Notes: generated from the sequence alone by a model not told the origin. DNA of 34,885 nt from Phycisphaerae bacterium (GCA_012729395.1 JAAYDF010000129.1:1-34885); one strand, 5' to 3'; shown: positions 1 to 8,553, counted from the first letter of the stretch. Program-made: numbers and translations.

Positions 1-990
1 CAGATCGCCCAAGACTTGAACACCGCGATCAACGACGTTCGCCAGAGCCGGCTCGACGTGCCCTGGGGCCAGTTGGTGTTTGACTACTTCACCGCGTTGC
101 CGCTGGAGGAGCTGGTCCGGCTGTACAACCTGAAGACGATGGGCTTCGACGACCTCCCCACGGCGGCCAGAATGGTCAATCTGAGCGACGAGAACTACCG
201 CCGAGTCTACGAGGCGATCTTCCTGTATTACCCGCGTATGTCGCCGGTGGCTGAGGCGCCATCGCCGCTGGGGGCGCGGGTGGACGGGCGGATCAACGTC
301 AACGCCGCCCCGTGGTGGGTGTTGGACGGCCTGCCCGTCCTGCCGGATAAGCAAAGCTGGACCGGCGCCGCGACTTGGCCACCCGACTGGCACCCACTGG
401 CCGACCTGCCTGTTCGCGAGCTGGAATCCGGACGCATGGACCCGCAGGATACGCTGTACGACCCGGTCGGCAGCATGTTCCTCGACCTGCTGATCGACCC
501 GCTCGAGCTGCCCAACGCCTCGCCGACGCTGGCCAAGTACATGGTCTCCTACCGCGAGAACCGCGAGGTCGACGACTTCAACGCCAACCATAACAAGCCC
601 GGCTTCGTCACCGCGGGTGCGCTGTGCGACCTCATGGCCCGCGTCACGATTCCGACGGTCAAAACCAAGGGGGGCAACAATCTGACCGACCAGTCCTTAC
701 GCGATCTGCGAGACCACTTGGTCGAGGCCACCGGCGGCAACCAGGCCACCGCCGACAAGCCCTACAGCTACCTGGGTTATCTGCAGATCCTCGCCCCGGT
801 GGTGCGGATGCAGGATTGGGTAACGGTCCGCAACCACGTGTACACCATCTACTCGGTGGTGGGCGACGGCTCGCTGTGGCTGCGGAGCCAGGTGACGGTG
901 GATCGCACACGCTGCCTGTACACGCAGGATCTGCCGTTGCGGATCACCGAGACCCCGCCGACGGGCTACTACAACGCGATCAGTGATTAG
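1..990 (+). CDS. GspK-like type II secretion / pseudopilus protein, 5'-truncated
   Basis: The frame is open to the first base of the window, so the start lies upstream; the TTG at 16 is only an internal codon. About 329 residues are visible. The segment DGRINVNAAPWWVLDGL is the 'I-N-V-N-(T/A)-A-P..VL' signature of the helix-hairpin-helix (SAM-like) region of GspK minor pseudopilins. A second helical segment (LAKYMVSYRENREVDDF) and a C-terminal strand region (YTIYSVVGDGSLWLRSQVTVDR) match the GspK order, in which the last part folds back on the pilin domain. In this family the protein caps the type II pseudopilus in the periplasm. The prepilin leader would be upstream and is not seen. No downstream gene is close (634-base gap), so this is probably the end of its operon. 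It could instead be a planctomycete-specific GspK relative with another role. Confidence 0.6.
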   Translation, partial: QIAQDLNTAINDVRQSRLDVPWGQLVFDYFTALPLEELVRLYNLKTMGFDDLPTAARMVNLSDENYRRVYEAIFLYYPRMSPVAEAPSPLGARVDGRINVNAAPWWVLDGLPVLPDKQSWTGAATWPPDWHPLADLPVRELESGRMDPQDTLYDPVGSMFLDLLIDPLELPNASPTLAKYMVSYRENREVDDFNANHNKPGFVTAGALCDLMARVTIPTVKTKGGNNLTDQSLRDLRDHLVEATGGNQATADKPYSYLGYLQILAPVVRMQDWVTVRNHVYTIYSVVGDGSLWLRSQVTVDRTRCLYTQDLPLRITETPPTGYYNAISD

Positions 991-1036
991 GCTGAAGGCG
1001 GGAGTGCTGAGCGCTGAGGACCGCGTGAGCAGCGAG

Positions 1037-1056
1037 CCGGGGACGCAAGTCCCCGG
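1037..1056. repeat. GC-rich hairpin with GCAA loop
   Basis: CCGGGGAC (1037-1044), loop GCAA (1045-1048), GTCCCCGG (1049-1056): a perfect 8-bp stem with a GNRA-type tetraloop, 47 bases after the GspK-like stop codon. No T-run follows, so it is not a classical intrinsic terminator, though it could protect or end the upstream transcript. From memory, 'gccGGGG..GCAA/GTAA..CCCCgg' hairpins are common interspersed elements in planctomycete genomes; this needs a genome-wide count. Confidence 0.55.
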
Positions 1057-1158
1057 GTAGTCGGCGCCAACGAGCCTGGCCGCCGCAAAGATGTGCGGTC
1101 GCACTGGAAATAGGCAGAGGAAAGGGCGTCCTTTCTGCTCGTTTCGGCGCCCCCCTTG

Positions 1159-1187
1159 TTGCAGAAAAGCCACCAAGTCTCTATAGT
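1159..1187 (+). promoter_or_regulatory. Candidate sigma-70-type promoter upstream of the ExbB-like cassette
   Basis: TTGCAG (1159-1164), a 17-base spacer and TATAGT (1182-1187) make a good -35/-10 pair in an AT-richer patch of otherwise GC-rich sequence. It points towards the gene at 1625 but lies about 440 bases upstream, so it would give a long leader. Sequence match only. Confidence 0.4.
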
Positions 1188-1624
1188 AAAGGTAGACGGA
1201 AGCGGTGTTTCTCGGTCCTCTCGAACGAGTGATGCGGTCGCGACGTGGGGAAAGGCCATTGCGCCTGGGTTTGTCGCGATCCCATCCGGCGGTGCGAGTA
1301 TGTAGTCTGATTTCGCGGAGCGTTTTCAGTATTCGAGCTGGCACGCCTTGAGGACTGAACAAGGGGCAATCCGCGGCCGGCCGCACCCAGAGGGTAGCCG
1401 GACCGTGGAGGAGAGTCGCGCGGGCCGAAGATTCACCTCTCGTCATCAGTGCTGTCGGTCGTCATAAGTGGTTTGTCTGCGCCGTCCCCGATGGCCTTGA
1501 AGCCTTCGGCCGAAGCGCTGCACTGGCTGTGGTCGGGTGTCAACACATCAGTCCCGCACCGATCTGCAACAGCCTGGAATTAAAGGGTTTGGAGCTCCTT
1601 TCACGCGGAGAAGAGGATCAAGCG

Positions 1625-4600
1625 ATGGCAGAGGAAAAAGTGATCGCGGCTGCGGCTCAGGCGTCCCCCAAGGGGCCGACTTCAGGACCGGGCAAGGCCA
1701 GGGCCAAGGCACCGGAGGCGTCCAACAGGGTCGACGGCACGAACCCAAGCATAGCCCTGACGGTGCTGATTGCCGTGGGACTGACGGCGGCCTTTTACGC
1801 CCTGTTGGTCTACCCGTTCGGTGCCGGCGACAAGGGAGGCGCGGCACACAAGTGGTATGAGCTGCTGGCCGAGCGCACCTGGGTCGTGCACGGCACCATC
1901 CTGCTATTCTTCTGGTCGCAGGCGATTCTGTTCGTGAAATACCGCAAGCTGACCCGCCAGCGTCGCGCCCTGGACCTGGACATTCTGCCGGAGCGACTAC
2001 CGAAGCGCATCAACGCGGAGAACGTGGATGTATTTCGTCAACAGGTAGCCGGCCTGTCGGTTCGCCCAGGGACGAGTTTCCTGGTGGACCGCATCCAGCG
2101 GGCGCTGGACCACTTCAAGGCCCGGGGCAACGTGCAAGAGGCGGCCACCATGGTCACCGTGCAGGGCGACTTAGACTCCGCCATGGTGCAATCGAGTTAC
2201 TCGATGCTCGGCGTTCTAAGCTGGGCCGTGCCGATCCTGGGCTTCATCGGGACTGTGTACGGTATTGGAGACGCGGTCGGCGGCTTCCGTCTGGCGTTGG
2301 ACGCTGCCGCGGATCTGACGCTCATCAAGGACGCCCTGGGCCAAGTGACCTTGGGTCTGGCGGTGGCGTTCGACACGACGTTGATCGCCCTGGTGCTGAG
2401 TCTGTTCATCGTCTTCCCCGCCCGCGGCTTGCAGAAGGTCGAAGAGGATCTGCTGTCGGAGGTCGATGACTACTGCGTGGAGAATCTGCTGCCTCGGCTG
2501 GAAGATGGTACGGGGCAGAACAACCAGATGCTCAACGCGGTCAAGGAGGCGGTTCAGGCGGCCCTTCCGAGCAAGGACTGGGTGAAGGACGCGGTCCGGG
2601 CGGCGATGGCGGCCCAGGAAGGCGAGTTCAAGAACTGGACGCTTCACTTGCAGAAGGCCGGGGCCGCTGTCAGCCAGCAGGTGGTCGAGGGCTGGGACAA
2701 CGTCAACCAGCAGTTGAAGGAAAGCCAGCAGGAGCAGTTGACGGGCATTCGCGGCTTGGCCGAGGAGATCGCCCGTGAACGGCAAACGTTCATTCAGCAG
2801 GTCCAGCAGGTCCAGGAGACGCAGGGCAAGCAGTTAACGACCACGGCGGCGACGATGAACGAGATGACCACGCGGGTCTCCAAGGAGATCGTCGGGCTGC
2901 AGGAGGCTCAGGTTCGTAGCTTCCAGGACGTGGTGGCGAAGCTGTCGGGCGACCTGCGAACGATCCAGACGCAGTCGAAGGAACAGCATGCCGCGGATGC
3001 GCAGGCCCTGCAGGGCATGAGCAACGCGTTTCTGCAGACGCTGCGTGAGATGCGTGAGCAGGCCGGCGCCACCCAGGCCGGCTGGAGCAAGCAAATCGCC
3101 GAGTTCGGCAGTGCCGTCACGCAGAAGGTCGTCGAGGGCTGGGAGTCGATTAACGCCCAACTTCGCGAGAGCCACGGCCAGCAGATCAAGGACGTTCAGG
3201 GCGTGCTGAACTCGGTGGCCACCGAGCGACGCGAGTTCATGGAACAGGTCAAGCAGGTGCAGGCATCGCAGCTCGCACAAGCGGCCGCGGCGACCAAGAC
3301 CATGGAGGAGACCGCCGGGCGCATCCAGCAGCAGATCACCCAGTTGCAGGAAAGCCAGGTGCGAAGCATGAAGGAATCGGTGACGGCGATCTCGCAGGAT
3401 TTGCAGAGCATGCAGAAGCAGACGGGCGTGGCCCAGGCGGAGGCGGGCAAGCACTTCGAGCAGCTTAGCGCCACCGTGACCCAGCAGGTGATGCAGGGCT
3501 GGGAGAAGATCGACGCCAAGCTGCGGGAACGGACCGAGGCCGAGGTGCGGGAGCTGTCCGGCGTGGTCAAGCAGATGGAAGAGACGGCCACACGGGTGCA
3601 GCGTCAGATCGCCGAAGCCCAGGAGGGTCAGGTGCGTGGGCTGCGTGAAGCGGTAGGCGGGATCGGTGGCGAGCTCCGCTCGGTCCGCGAGCAGGCGACG
3701 CAGCAGCAGCAGGCGGACGTGGAGAATCTGCAACGGATGGTCGGCTCGTTTTCGGAATCGTTGCGGGCGTTGCGTGAGCAGGCGACGGCGACGCAGCGTG
3801 ACATGGCCGAGAGCCTCAAGGGCAGCGGCACGACGGTGCGTGATGAGTTGCGGCGGATGAGCGGGGAGCTGGCTGAGGCGTTCCGGTCGCAGCTTCAGTC
3901 GGCGGAGCAGGTCCGCCGATCCGCGGAGGAGGGCGCGGAGAAGTTTGCCGCGAATCTGGAGCGGATGCGGTCCGCACACGCGGAAGGGATGAAGGAGGCA
4001 GCGGAGGTTCTGCGTGAGATGGCCCGGGCCAGCCAACAGGAGTTTTCGTCCTCGCAGACCGATTCGGCGCACAAGCTGCAGGAGATCGCCGCAGCCGTGG
4101 CCGAGCAAGGCCGAACCGCGCAGCGTGACATGGAGAGCACGCGTCAGGCGTTAACCGAGCTGGTCAAGCAGATGAGCCAGCAGGCGGACAAGACTCGCGA
4201 GATCGCCGAGCGGGCGGCCAAGGAGCAGTTGGCCGAGCTGTCGAACACGGCTCGCGGTCTGGTGACATCCGTGGGCGAGGGTCTCAGGGGTGTGCAGGAG
4301 AAAGCCGCGGCGGCGGATATGTCGCGGTTCGAGCAGACTCGCGAGCTGTTGGCTGAGCTGAAGCGCGAACGCGAGGAGATGCAGCGTGCGACGGCCGACC
4401 AACTGGGCCAGGTAGCGGCCATGGGCAAGGACTTAGTGGCCTCGCTGACCGAGGGCGAGCGGAAGCTGGCCGATCAGCTTACCCGCATGGCCGAGCTGAT
4501 GAAGGGAGGCGACAAGCTCGGCGAGATGCAGCGAACGCTATCGAGCAATCTGGAGATTCTCGCGACGGCGGACGCATTCAAGGAAACGTTGTCGGGCATC

Positions 4601-4738
4601 GACCGCGGGTTGAATCATCTGCACCCGGTGCTCAAGGATCTGAGCGAGCGGGCGGGTATTCCGTACAACGAGGGCTCCAGCGACGGTCGGCGAAGCGGAG
4701 CGGTGTCTCGCATCTGGCGACGGGTGAAGGGTACCTGA
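1625..4738 (+). CDS. MotA/TolQ/ExbB proton-channel protein with giant coiled-coil tail
   Basis: This 1037-residue protein starts at ATG 1625, preceded by an AGAGGA-type ribosome site; an in-frame GTG at 1529 would add 32 unlikely residues. Hydrophobic segments lie near residues 43-65, 86-105, 194-218 and 243-270. The last two carry the channel signature: SWAVPILGFIGTVYGIGDAV, then LGLAVAFDTTLIALVLSL. Family members form the ion channel of Tol, Ton, Mot and Zorya motors in the inner membrane. Family channels are usually 210-300 residues; here about 730 residues of Gln/Glu/Ala-rich coiled coil follow, with an internal repeat marked by (V/M)xxGW at about residues 353, 502 and 622. The tail follows the last membrane span and is probably cytoplasmic. 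Two ExbD-like genes follow at 59 and 33 bases, so the three likely form one operon and one complex. What it drives is unknown. ZorA also has a long tail, but no Zorya effector gene is nearby. Confidence 0.85.
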   Translation: MAEEKVIAAAAQASPKGPTSGPGKARAKAPEASNRVDGTNPSIALTVLIAVGLTAAFYALLVYPFGAGDKGGAAHKWYELLAERTWVVHGTILLFFWSQAILFVKYRKLTRQRRALDLDILPERLPKRINAENVDVFRQQVAGLSVRPGTSFLVDRIQRALDHFKARGNVQEAATMVTVQGDLDSAMVQSSYSMLGVLSWAVPILGFIGTVYGIGDAVGGFRLALDAAADLTLIKDALGQVTLGLAVAFDTTLIALVLSLFIVFPARGLQKVEEDLLSEVDDYCVENLLPRLEDGTGQNNQMLNAVKEAVQAALPSKDWVKDAVRAAMAAQEGEFKNWTLHLQKAGAAVSQQVVEGWDNVNQQLKESQQEQLTGIRGLAEEIARERQTFIQQVQQVQETQGKQLTTTAATMNEMTTRVSKEIVGLQEAQVRSFQDVVAKLSGDLRTIQTQSKEQHAADAQALQGMSNAFLQTLREMREQAGATQAGWSKQIAEFGSAVTQKVVEGWESINAQLRESHGQQIKDVQGVLNSVATERREFMEQVKQVQASQLAQAAAATKTMEETAGRIQQQITQLQESQVRSMKESVTAISQDLQSMQKQTGVAQAEAGKHFEQLSATVTQQVMQGWEKIDAKLRERTEAEVRELSGVVKQMEETATRVQRQIAEAQEGQVRGLREAVGGIGGELRSVREQATQQQQADVENLQRMVGSFSESLRALREQATATQRDMAESLKGSGTTVRDELRRMSGELAEAFRSQLQSAEQVRRSAEEGAEKFAANLERMRSAHAEGMKEAAEVLREMARASQQEFSSSQTDSAHKLQEIAAAVAEQGRTAQRDMESTRQALTELVKQMSQQADKTREIAERAAKEQLAELSNTARGLVTSVGEGLRGVQEKAAAADMSRFEQTRELLAELKREREEMQRATADQLGQVAAMGKDLVASLTEGERKLADQLTRMAELMKGGDKLGEMQRTLSSNLEILATADAFKETLSGIDRGLNHLHPVLKDLSERAGIPYNEGSSDGRRSGAVSRIWRRVKGT
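2641..3800 (+). repeat. Internal repeats in the coiled-coil tail of the ExbB-like gene
   Basis: Three diverged units share an opening 'Q(Q/K)V(V/M)(E/Q)GW..(I/V)(N/D).(Q/K)L(K/R)E', at nucleotides 2681, 3128 and 3488 (spacing 149 and 120 codons). Each continues with a 'Q.QE.QVR(S/G)(F/M/L)..' block, and the first and third close with 'LREMREQ/LREQAT.TQ'. This points to tandem duplication within the tail, lengthening a rod. Confidence 0.65.
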
Positions 4739-4797
4739 GGAGGCGAGCGGGAGAGGTGTTTCGGGTGACCGCGTGACCTGAGCCCAGAGGATCGACG

Positions 4798-5538
4798 ATG
4801 GCCAGACGGCAAACCGAAGGCATGAGTGTCTCGCTCTTTCCGTTTCTCAGCGTGCTGGCGTGCATCATGGCCACGCTGACGCTGATGATCGCGGGGATGA
4901 CGGCGGGCACGTACAGCATTGCCAAGGGGGAAGAGGAAGACTCGGCCTTGCGTTTGCAGGAGCTGGTAGCCAAAGCCATGTTCATCCAGAATCTGTTGGC
5001 GATTCGGACGGACCAGCCTGACCCCGCCCGGCGTCTGGAGGCTCTCAAGGCGGAATACCAAAGCCTCAGCGAGCAGAGCCGGCAGCTCGATGAGTTGTTG
5101 CAGGGCATTGAGTTGCCCACAGGTGCGATGGCGGAGGTGAGGCCGGCCGGAGGTGGGCGTCATGTCACCGCCACTTTCATTGACTGCACGCAGCATGCTC
5201 TTGTTCTGCATTCTGAGCTGGCTCGGATCGGTGATGTGCAAGAGGATGAGCCGCCGCCATTCCTCACGGAACTCGAGAAGCTGGTGCACATCCACAAGAA
5301 GTCGGCACGGGTTCGGCGAGATGACATTCCGACCAGCCAGGTATTCCGGCAGTTTCTGGAGAAGACCAGGGACCGAGCCTCGGGATCCGTGGTGTTTTTG
5401 ATCCGACCGGACGGGGTAGCCACCTTTCGGCTGGCGGAGAAGGTTGCGAAATCCATGAATATCTCGTTCGGTTTCCTGCCCGTACCGGGCTATGGGGAGA
5501 TTGATTTCAGCAGTTTCCGCGAGGGAGGCGAGGGGTAA
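4798..5538 (+). CDS. ExbD/TolR-like single-span protein, variant lacking the membrane Asp
   Basis: The 246-residue protein starts at ATG 4798 with AGAGG 7 bases upstream. A short basic N-terminus leads into one membrane span, SLFPFLSVLACIMATLTLMI (residues about 12-31), then a helical stretch (about 45-100) and a periplasmic domain. The C-terminus (SVVFLIRPDGVATF... FGFLPVPGYGEIDF) resembles the ExbD/TolR periplasmic fold. ExbD, TolR and MotB carry an essential Asp in this span; here the span has no acidic residue, with Cys and polar residues instead. From memory, 'FPFL.VL.C' proteins occur beside MotA/ExbB genes in planctomycetes. It follows the channel gene by 59 bases and precedes a second ExbD-like gene by 33, so a mixed stator is plausible. 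The family link is weak in sequence and rests on topology, C-terminal motif and context. Confidence 0.6.
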   Translation: MARRQTEGMSVSLFPFLSVLACIMATLTLMIAGMTAGTYSIAKGEEEDSALRLQELVAKAMFIQNLLAIRTDQPDPARRLEALKAEYQSLSEQSRQLDELLQGIELPTGAMAEVRPAGGGRHVTATFIDCTQHALVLHSELARIGDVQEDEPPPFLTELEKLVHIHKKSARVRRDDIPTSQVFRQFLEKTRDRASGSVVFLIRPDGVATFRLAEKVAKSMNISFGFLPVPGYGEIDFSSFREGGEG

Positions 5539-5571
5539 CTCGGACAAGGAGCGACTCGCGGGGAGACCGGC

Positions 5572-6594
5572 ATGCGAAAGAGACGACCAGAAGCTATGGG
5601 CAGCCTTGACTCGCTGTTGGACACGATGACCAACGCGGTGGGCATCCTGATCGTGGTAGTGGCGGTGACCCAACTCAACGTCGCGGATACGGTGCGGCAA
5701 ATCCAGGCTCTGGCGAACCTGAAGAGCCTGCAGGTTGAGGCGGCCAAGGAAGCGCTCAAGGAACGACACCGCATGGAGAAACTGATTGACCGGATCAGCA
5801 TGTACTGGGGTTCGCTGGACACGTACATGGTTTTGCCCGAAGGGGTCACGGTGGAGGATATCAAGCGGCTGATTCCGGATCTGGAGATGGTGGCGGAGGA
5901 TCCGAGCGTATTGCCGCCGCGTAACGATGTTCCCCTGCTGACGGAGGTCATGCAAGCGGAGATACAGGTTGCGGAGGCCCAGAAGAAGCTGGACGAGCAG
6001 AAGGCGGCGATGGACTATCGGGAACGGCAGTCCAAACCGATCCGCGACCTGTCGCTGCCGGTGGTCCGATCGGTCAACAACCTTCGGCCGCTGATCTTCT
6101 TTTGCCGGAACGGGAACATCTACCCGTTTGACGCGGATGGCTTGGTGAAGATCTTCAACAACGCGGTGCGTGAGCATTTGGAGATCACCACACCGAGGCT
6201 GGAGATTCAGACGGCGGACTTTCCTCGTCTGGAGTTGCACTTTGCCACGAACGTCATCGGCAACGACTACATTCGGATCCGGCTGCGGAACATGAAGGAT
6301 TCGCTGCTGCTGACATTTGAGCCTTTGTCGTCTCGGCAGGGTGAGACGGAGGAGCGGATCGGGGAGGCGAATTCGCTATACACCCGGATGATTCGCGGGG
6401 CGGACGCCAAGCGGGTGTTCATCCAGTACCACGTGTGGGGTGACAGTTTTCTGACCTACATGCGGGCCCGCGACATGGCGGAGGAGGCCGGCCTGCGAGC
6501 GAGATGGATCCCTTACGCGACAGGGGAGCCCATGCAGATTCAGGTACGAGGCGAAGGGATGGACGCCGGCCGAGGCGGTGAGACCGTGGACTAG
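5572..6594 (+). CDS. Second ExbD/MotB-like single-span protein, with membrane-proximal Asp
   Basis: The 340-residue protein starts at ATG 5572 after a GGGGAGA ribosome site. One N-terminal span, SLLDTMTNAVGILIVVVAVT (residues about 13-32), carries an Asp at its start, the position expected for the proton-binding Asp of ExbD/TolR/MotB. A coiled-coil-prone stretch (about 40-70 and 120-155) leads to a periplasmic domain. Near the C-terminus, 'RVFIQYHVWGDSFLTYMRARDMAEEAGL' (quoted in part: VWGDSF..YMRAR) resembles the last helix-strand unit of ExbD. I see no OmpA-like peptidoglycan-binding motif, so it does not look like MotB or ZorB at its C-terminus. It is the third gene of the cassette. Inference: it supplies the ion-conducting Asp, while the gene before it supplies a second, non-conducting subunit. 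Confidence 0.6.
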   Translation: MRKRRPEAMGSLDSLLDTMTNAVGILIVVVAVTQLNVADTVRQIQALANLKSLQVEAAKEALKERHRMEKLIDRISMYWGSLDTYMVLPEGVTVEDIKRLIPDLEMVAEDPSVLPPRNDVPLLTEVMQAEIQVAEAQKKLDEQKAAMDYRERQSKPIRDLSLPVVRSVNNLRPLIFFCRNGNIYPFDADGLVKIFNNAVREHLEITTPRLEIQTADFPRLELHFATNVIGNDYIRIRLRNMKDSLLLTFEPLSSRQGETEERIGEANSLYTRMIRGADAKRVFIQYHVWGDSFLTYMRARDMAEEAGLRARWIPYATGEPMQIQVRGEGMDAGRGGETVD

Positions 6595-6750
6595 GGTGTG
6601 CAGCGTGACGCCGCGGTGTCCGCTTCGCGAGAAACGGCATGGTTCGGCGGCGTGATCGGCGGCTGAGAGACAACGTACTCCGGCGATGTCCGATCGGCGT
6701 GTGTTTGGGAAGTGAGCTTGCACGCGCCGTCTTTGAGAGGGTATCAAACG

Positions 6751-8535
6751 ATGAATCGATCTGACGAGCAGCAATCAACGGAGTCGCGTCTGGGCGAAAC
6801 GAGCTCCGAGACTGAAGCCGCGATCGAGTACTCGGGCCCGGCTTCACGGGACGAGGAGACCGCACAAGACGAGGGCACGCATTCCTTGTCCCTTGGCGAG
6901 GCTGCGTCGGATGCCGATACAGCAGATGATAGCCGCGAGGCCTCCGACGAGGAACTCACCAACCGGACGGACGCCGAAAGAGCAATCGATCCGGCCGAGG
7001 AGGAGGTAGAGGCGCTCTTCGAGTCGCTCGAGCCGGGCGCCTCCACAGATCAAGAAGGCGACGCTGAGGACAGCCCGGAGATCGAGGAGGAGGGATCGGG
7101 GAACGGCAACGGGAAGGCCACGGAGACTCTTCCGCCGGCCGTTCTTGAAGCAAAGAAAGACGAGGAGGAGCCGCAGGTGCAGGCTGCGCCGGCGGCGGCT
7201 GAGAGCGGGTACTTCTACGAACGCCGTCGCAACCCTGGGCGACGATGGGCGGACAACATCCGGCGGCTGGCGGTTGTGTGCGCGACGGTGGCCGGTTTGC
7301 TGCTGACCGTGGCGGTCCTTCGCTACCTGTCTTGGGTGTTGATGCCCTTCGCCGTGGCTTTCGTACTGGCGTACCTGCTGAATCCTGTGGCCAACGCGTT
7401 TCACCAAGCCACCAAACGGCGAGGGCTGGCGGTCGCGCTCACGGTGATTGTGGTACTGGGGCTTGGCACAGCTTTTTCATGGCATGTTCTGCCTCTGATC
7501 GGCTCACAGTTCAAGACCTTCGCGGACAACCTGAACACCACCTGGCTCAACGTCCACAGATCCATCGCCTATACCCGCCTCGACCGGAATTACATGCCGG
7601 ACTCTATTGAGCAGGCGGTCATCCCCGACAGCCGGGAGGCGGCAACCTCAAAGACCCGCTCCGAAGTCGGCTGGCGGGAGTTTATGGCCGCGTGGCAGGA
7701 CTACATCAAGAACGCGGACACCGACAAGGCTGAGGCCATCGCCAAGGTGCGGGAGAATACCCAGAAGACTTACTTGGGCGGCATTTTCGACAACGCCATT
7801 GTCTTCATCCGAAACCGGCCGCTCGAAGGCATGATCAACGCGGCCATGCAGGATATGCTCATCAGCGGCCCGACGGCTCTGGCGTCGATCATCATCGGGC
7901 TGACGATGGTGGGTGTGCTGATTGTGGCGCTCGTCTACTTTGTGATGTTGTTGACGGACTTCCCGGCGTACGCCGAGGTCTGGAAATCGTTCCTGCCGGC
8001 GAATTATCACGGACTGGTGGTTGAGCTGGCCACGGAGTTCCACGGGGCGATGAGCCAGTATTTTGTGAGACAGGCGATCACCGCCATTTTGACCGCGGCG
8101 TTGTTTACGATGGGTTTCACCTACACCGGGCTGCCGCTGGCGATCCCCTTTGGTGCCTTCGTCGGGCTGCTGAGCATGATCCCCTACCTGCAACTGGCGG
8201 GCATCGCGCCGGCCATCATGCTGGCGGCATTCCAGGCCCTGGATGCCCGCGTTCCCTTCACCCCCTTGCTGCTGGGTGTACTGATTACCTTTGTGGTCGT
8301 GCAACTCGTTCAAGAGTTGATCTTCAAGCCCTTCATCGTGAGGCGAGGCAGCGGGTTCGAGCGTATGGGCCTCCTTCTGGGCGCCTTCGTCTGGCCGTTG
8401 CTGTTGTACTGGCCGCTGGGAATCGTGATGGCCATTCCGTTTACCTGCCTCATCATTGCCGTCTACCGGCTCAAGGCCCGGCAGCTCGAGGCGGAGGCGG
8501 AGCAATACGCGGCCGCCGAAACCTGGGAGACCTGA
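6751..8535 (+). CDS. AI-2E family transporter (permease) with long acidic N-terminus
   Basis: The 594-residue protein starts at ATG 6751, with GAGAGG about 10 bases upstream; an in-frame GTG at 6712 is less likely. The first 150 residues or so are very rich in Glu, Asp and Ser and look disordered. From about residue 170 come the membrane helices of the AI-2E family (PF01594): a first pair (LRYLSWVLMPFAVAFVLAYL), a long soluble region, and the typical 'LLSMIPYLQLAGIAPAIMLA' and 'QLVQELIFKPFIVRRGSG' blocks near the end. Family members export or exchange small molecules or ions; some are Na+/H+ antiporters, and substrates are mostly unknown. It follows the ExbD-like gene by 156 bases on the same strand, so co-transcription is possible but not shown. 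The acidic extension is unusual in length and presumably cytoplasmic. Confidence 0.85.
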   Translation: MNRSDEQQSTESRLGETSSETEAAIEYSGPASRDEETAQDEGTHSLSLGEAASDADTADDSREASDEELTNRTDAERAIDPAEEEVEALFESLEPGASTDQEGDAEDSPEIEEEGSGNGNGKATETLPPAVLEAKKDEEEPQVQAAPAAAESGYFYERRRNPGRRWADNIRRLAVVCATVAGLLLTVAVLRYLSWVLMPFAVAFVLAYLLNPVANAFHQATKRRGLAVALTVIVVLGLGTAFSWHVLPLIGSQFKTFADNLNTTWLNVHRSIAYTRLDRNYMPDSIEQAVIPDSREAATSKTRSEVGWREFMAAWQDYIKNADTDKAEAIAKVRENTQKTYLGGIFDNAIVFIRNRPLEGMINAAMQDMLISGPTALASIIIGLTMVGVLIVALVYFVMLLTDFPAYAEVWKSFLPANYHGLVVELATEFHGAMSQYFVRQAITAILTAALFTMGFTYTGLPLAIPFGAFVGLLSMIPYLQLAGIAPAIMLAAFQALDARVPFTPLLLGVLITFVVVQLVQELIFKPFIVRRGSGFERMGLLLGAFVWPLLLYWPLGIVMAIPFTCLIIAVYRLKARQLEAEAEQYAAAETWET

Positions 8536-8553
8536 TATCGGGTACCCTATATC
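8534..8553. repeat. Near-perfect 20-bp palindrome at the end of the AI-2E gene
   Basis: GATATCGGGTACCCTATATC reads almost the same on both strands (one mismatched pair). It begins inside the stop codon of the AI-2E gene. It could be a dimeric-regulator operator for the dihydrouridine synthase gene 127 bases downstream, or a chance palindrome. No T-run follows. Confidence 0.35.

Larger units (their letters stand above)
991..1624. other. 634-base intergenic region with hairpin and candidate promoter
   Basis: I see no convincing gene here. The region holds a perfect 8-bp hairpin at 1037-1056 and a sigma-70-like promoter at 1159-1187. A 39-codon frame at 1232-1351 starts with ATG but has no clear ribosome binding site and an Arg-rich composition typical of chance frames in GC-rich DNA. 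If the promoter is real, the gene at 1625 has an mRNA leader of about 430 bases. Confidence 0.5.

Noticed and set aside
1232-1351. A 39-codon gene in the gap before the ExbB-like gene
   Set aside because: No ribosome site, Arg/Ser-rich composition as expected of chance frames in GC-rich DNA, and no recognisable motif.
4615-6240. Long minus-strand open frame (541 codons) opposite the ExbD-like genes
   Set aside because: It is rich in His, Arg, Gln and Leu, mirrors the codon bias of the plus-strand genes and has no domain motif. The same holds for the long minus frames at 7648-9285, 11582-12931 and 18189-19811.
1625-6594. A complete Zorya anti-phage system
   Set aside because: Only the motor-like part is comparable. 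No helicase, nuclease or ZorC/ZorD/ZorE-like gene lies nearby, and the small partners have no visible OmpA-like domain.
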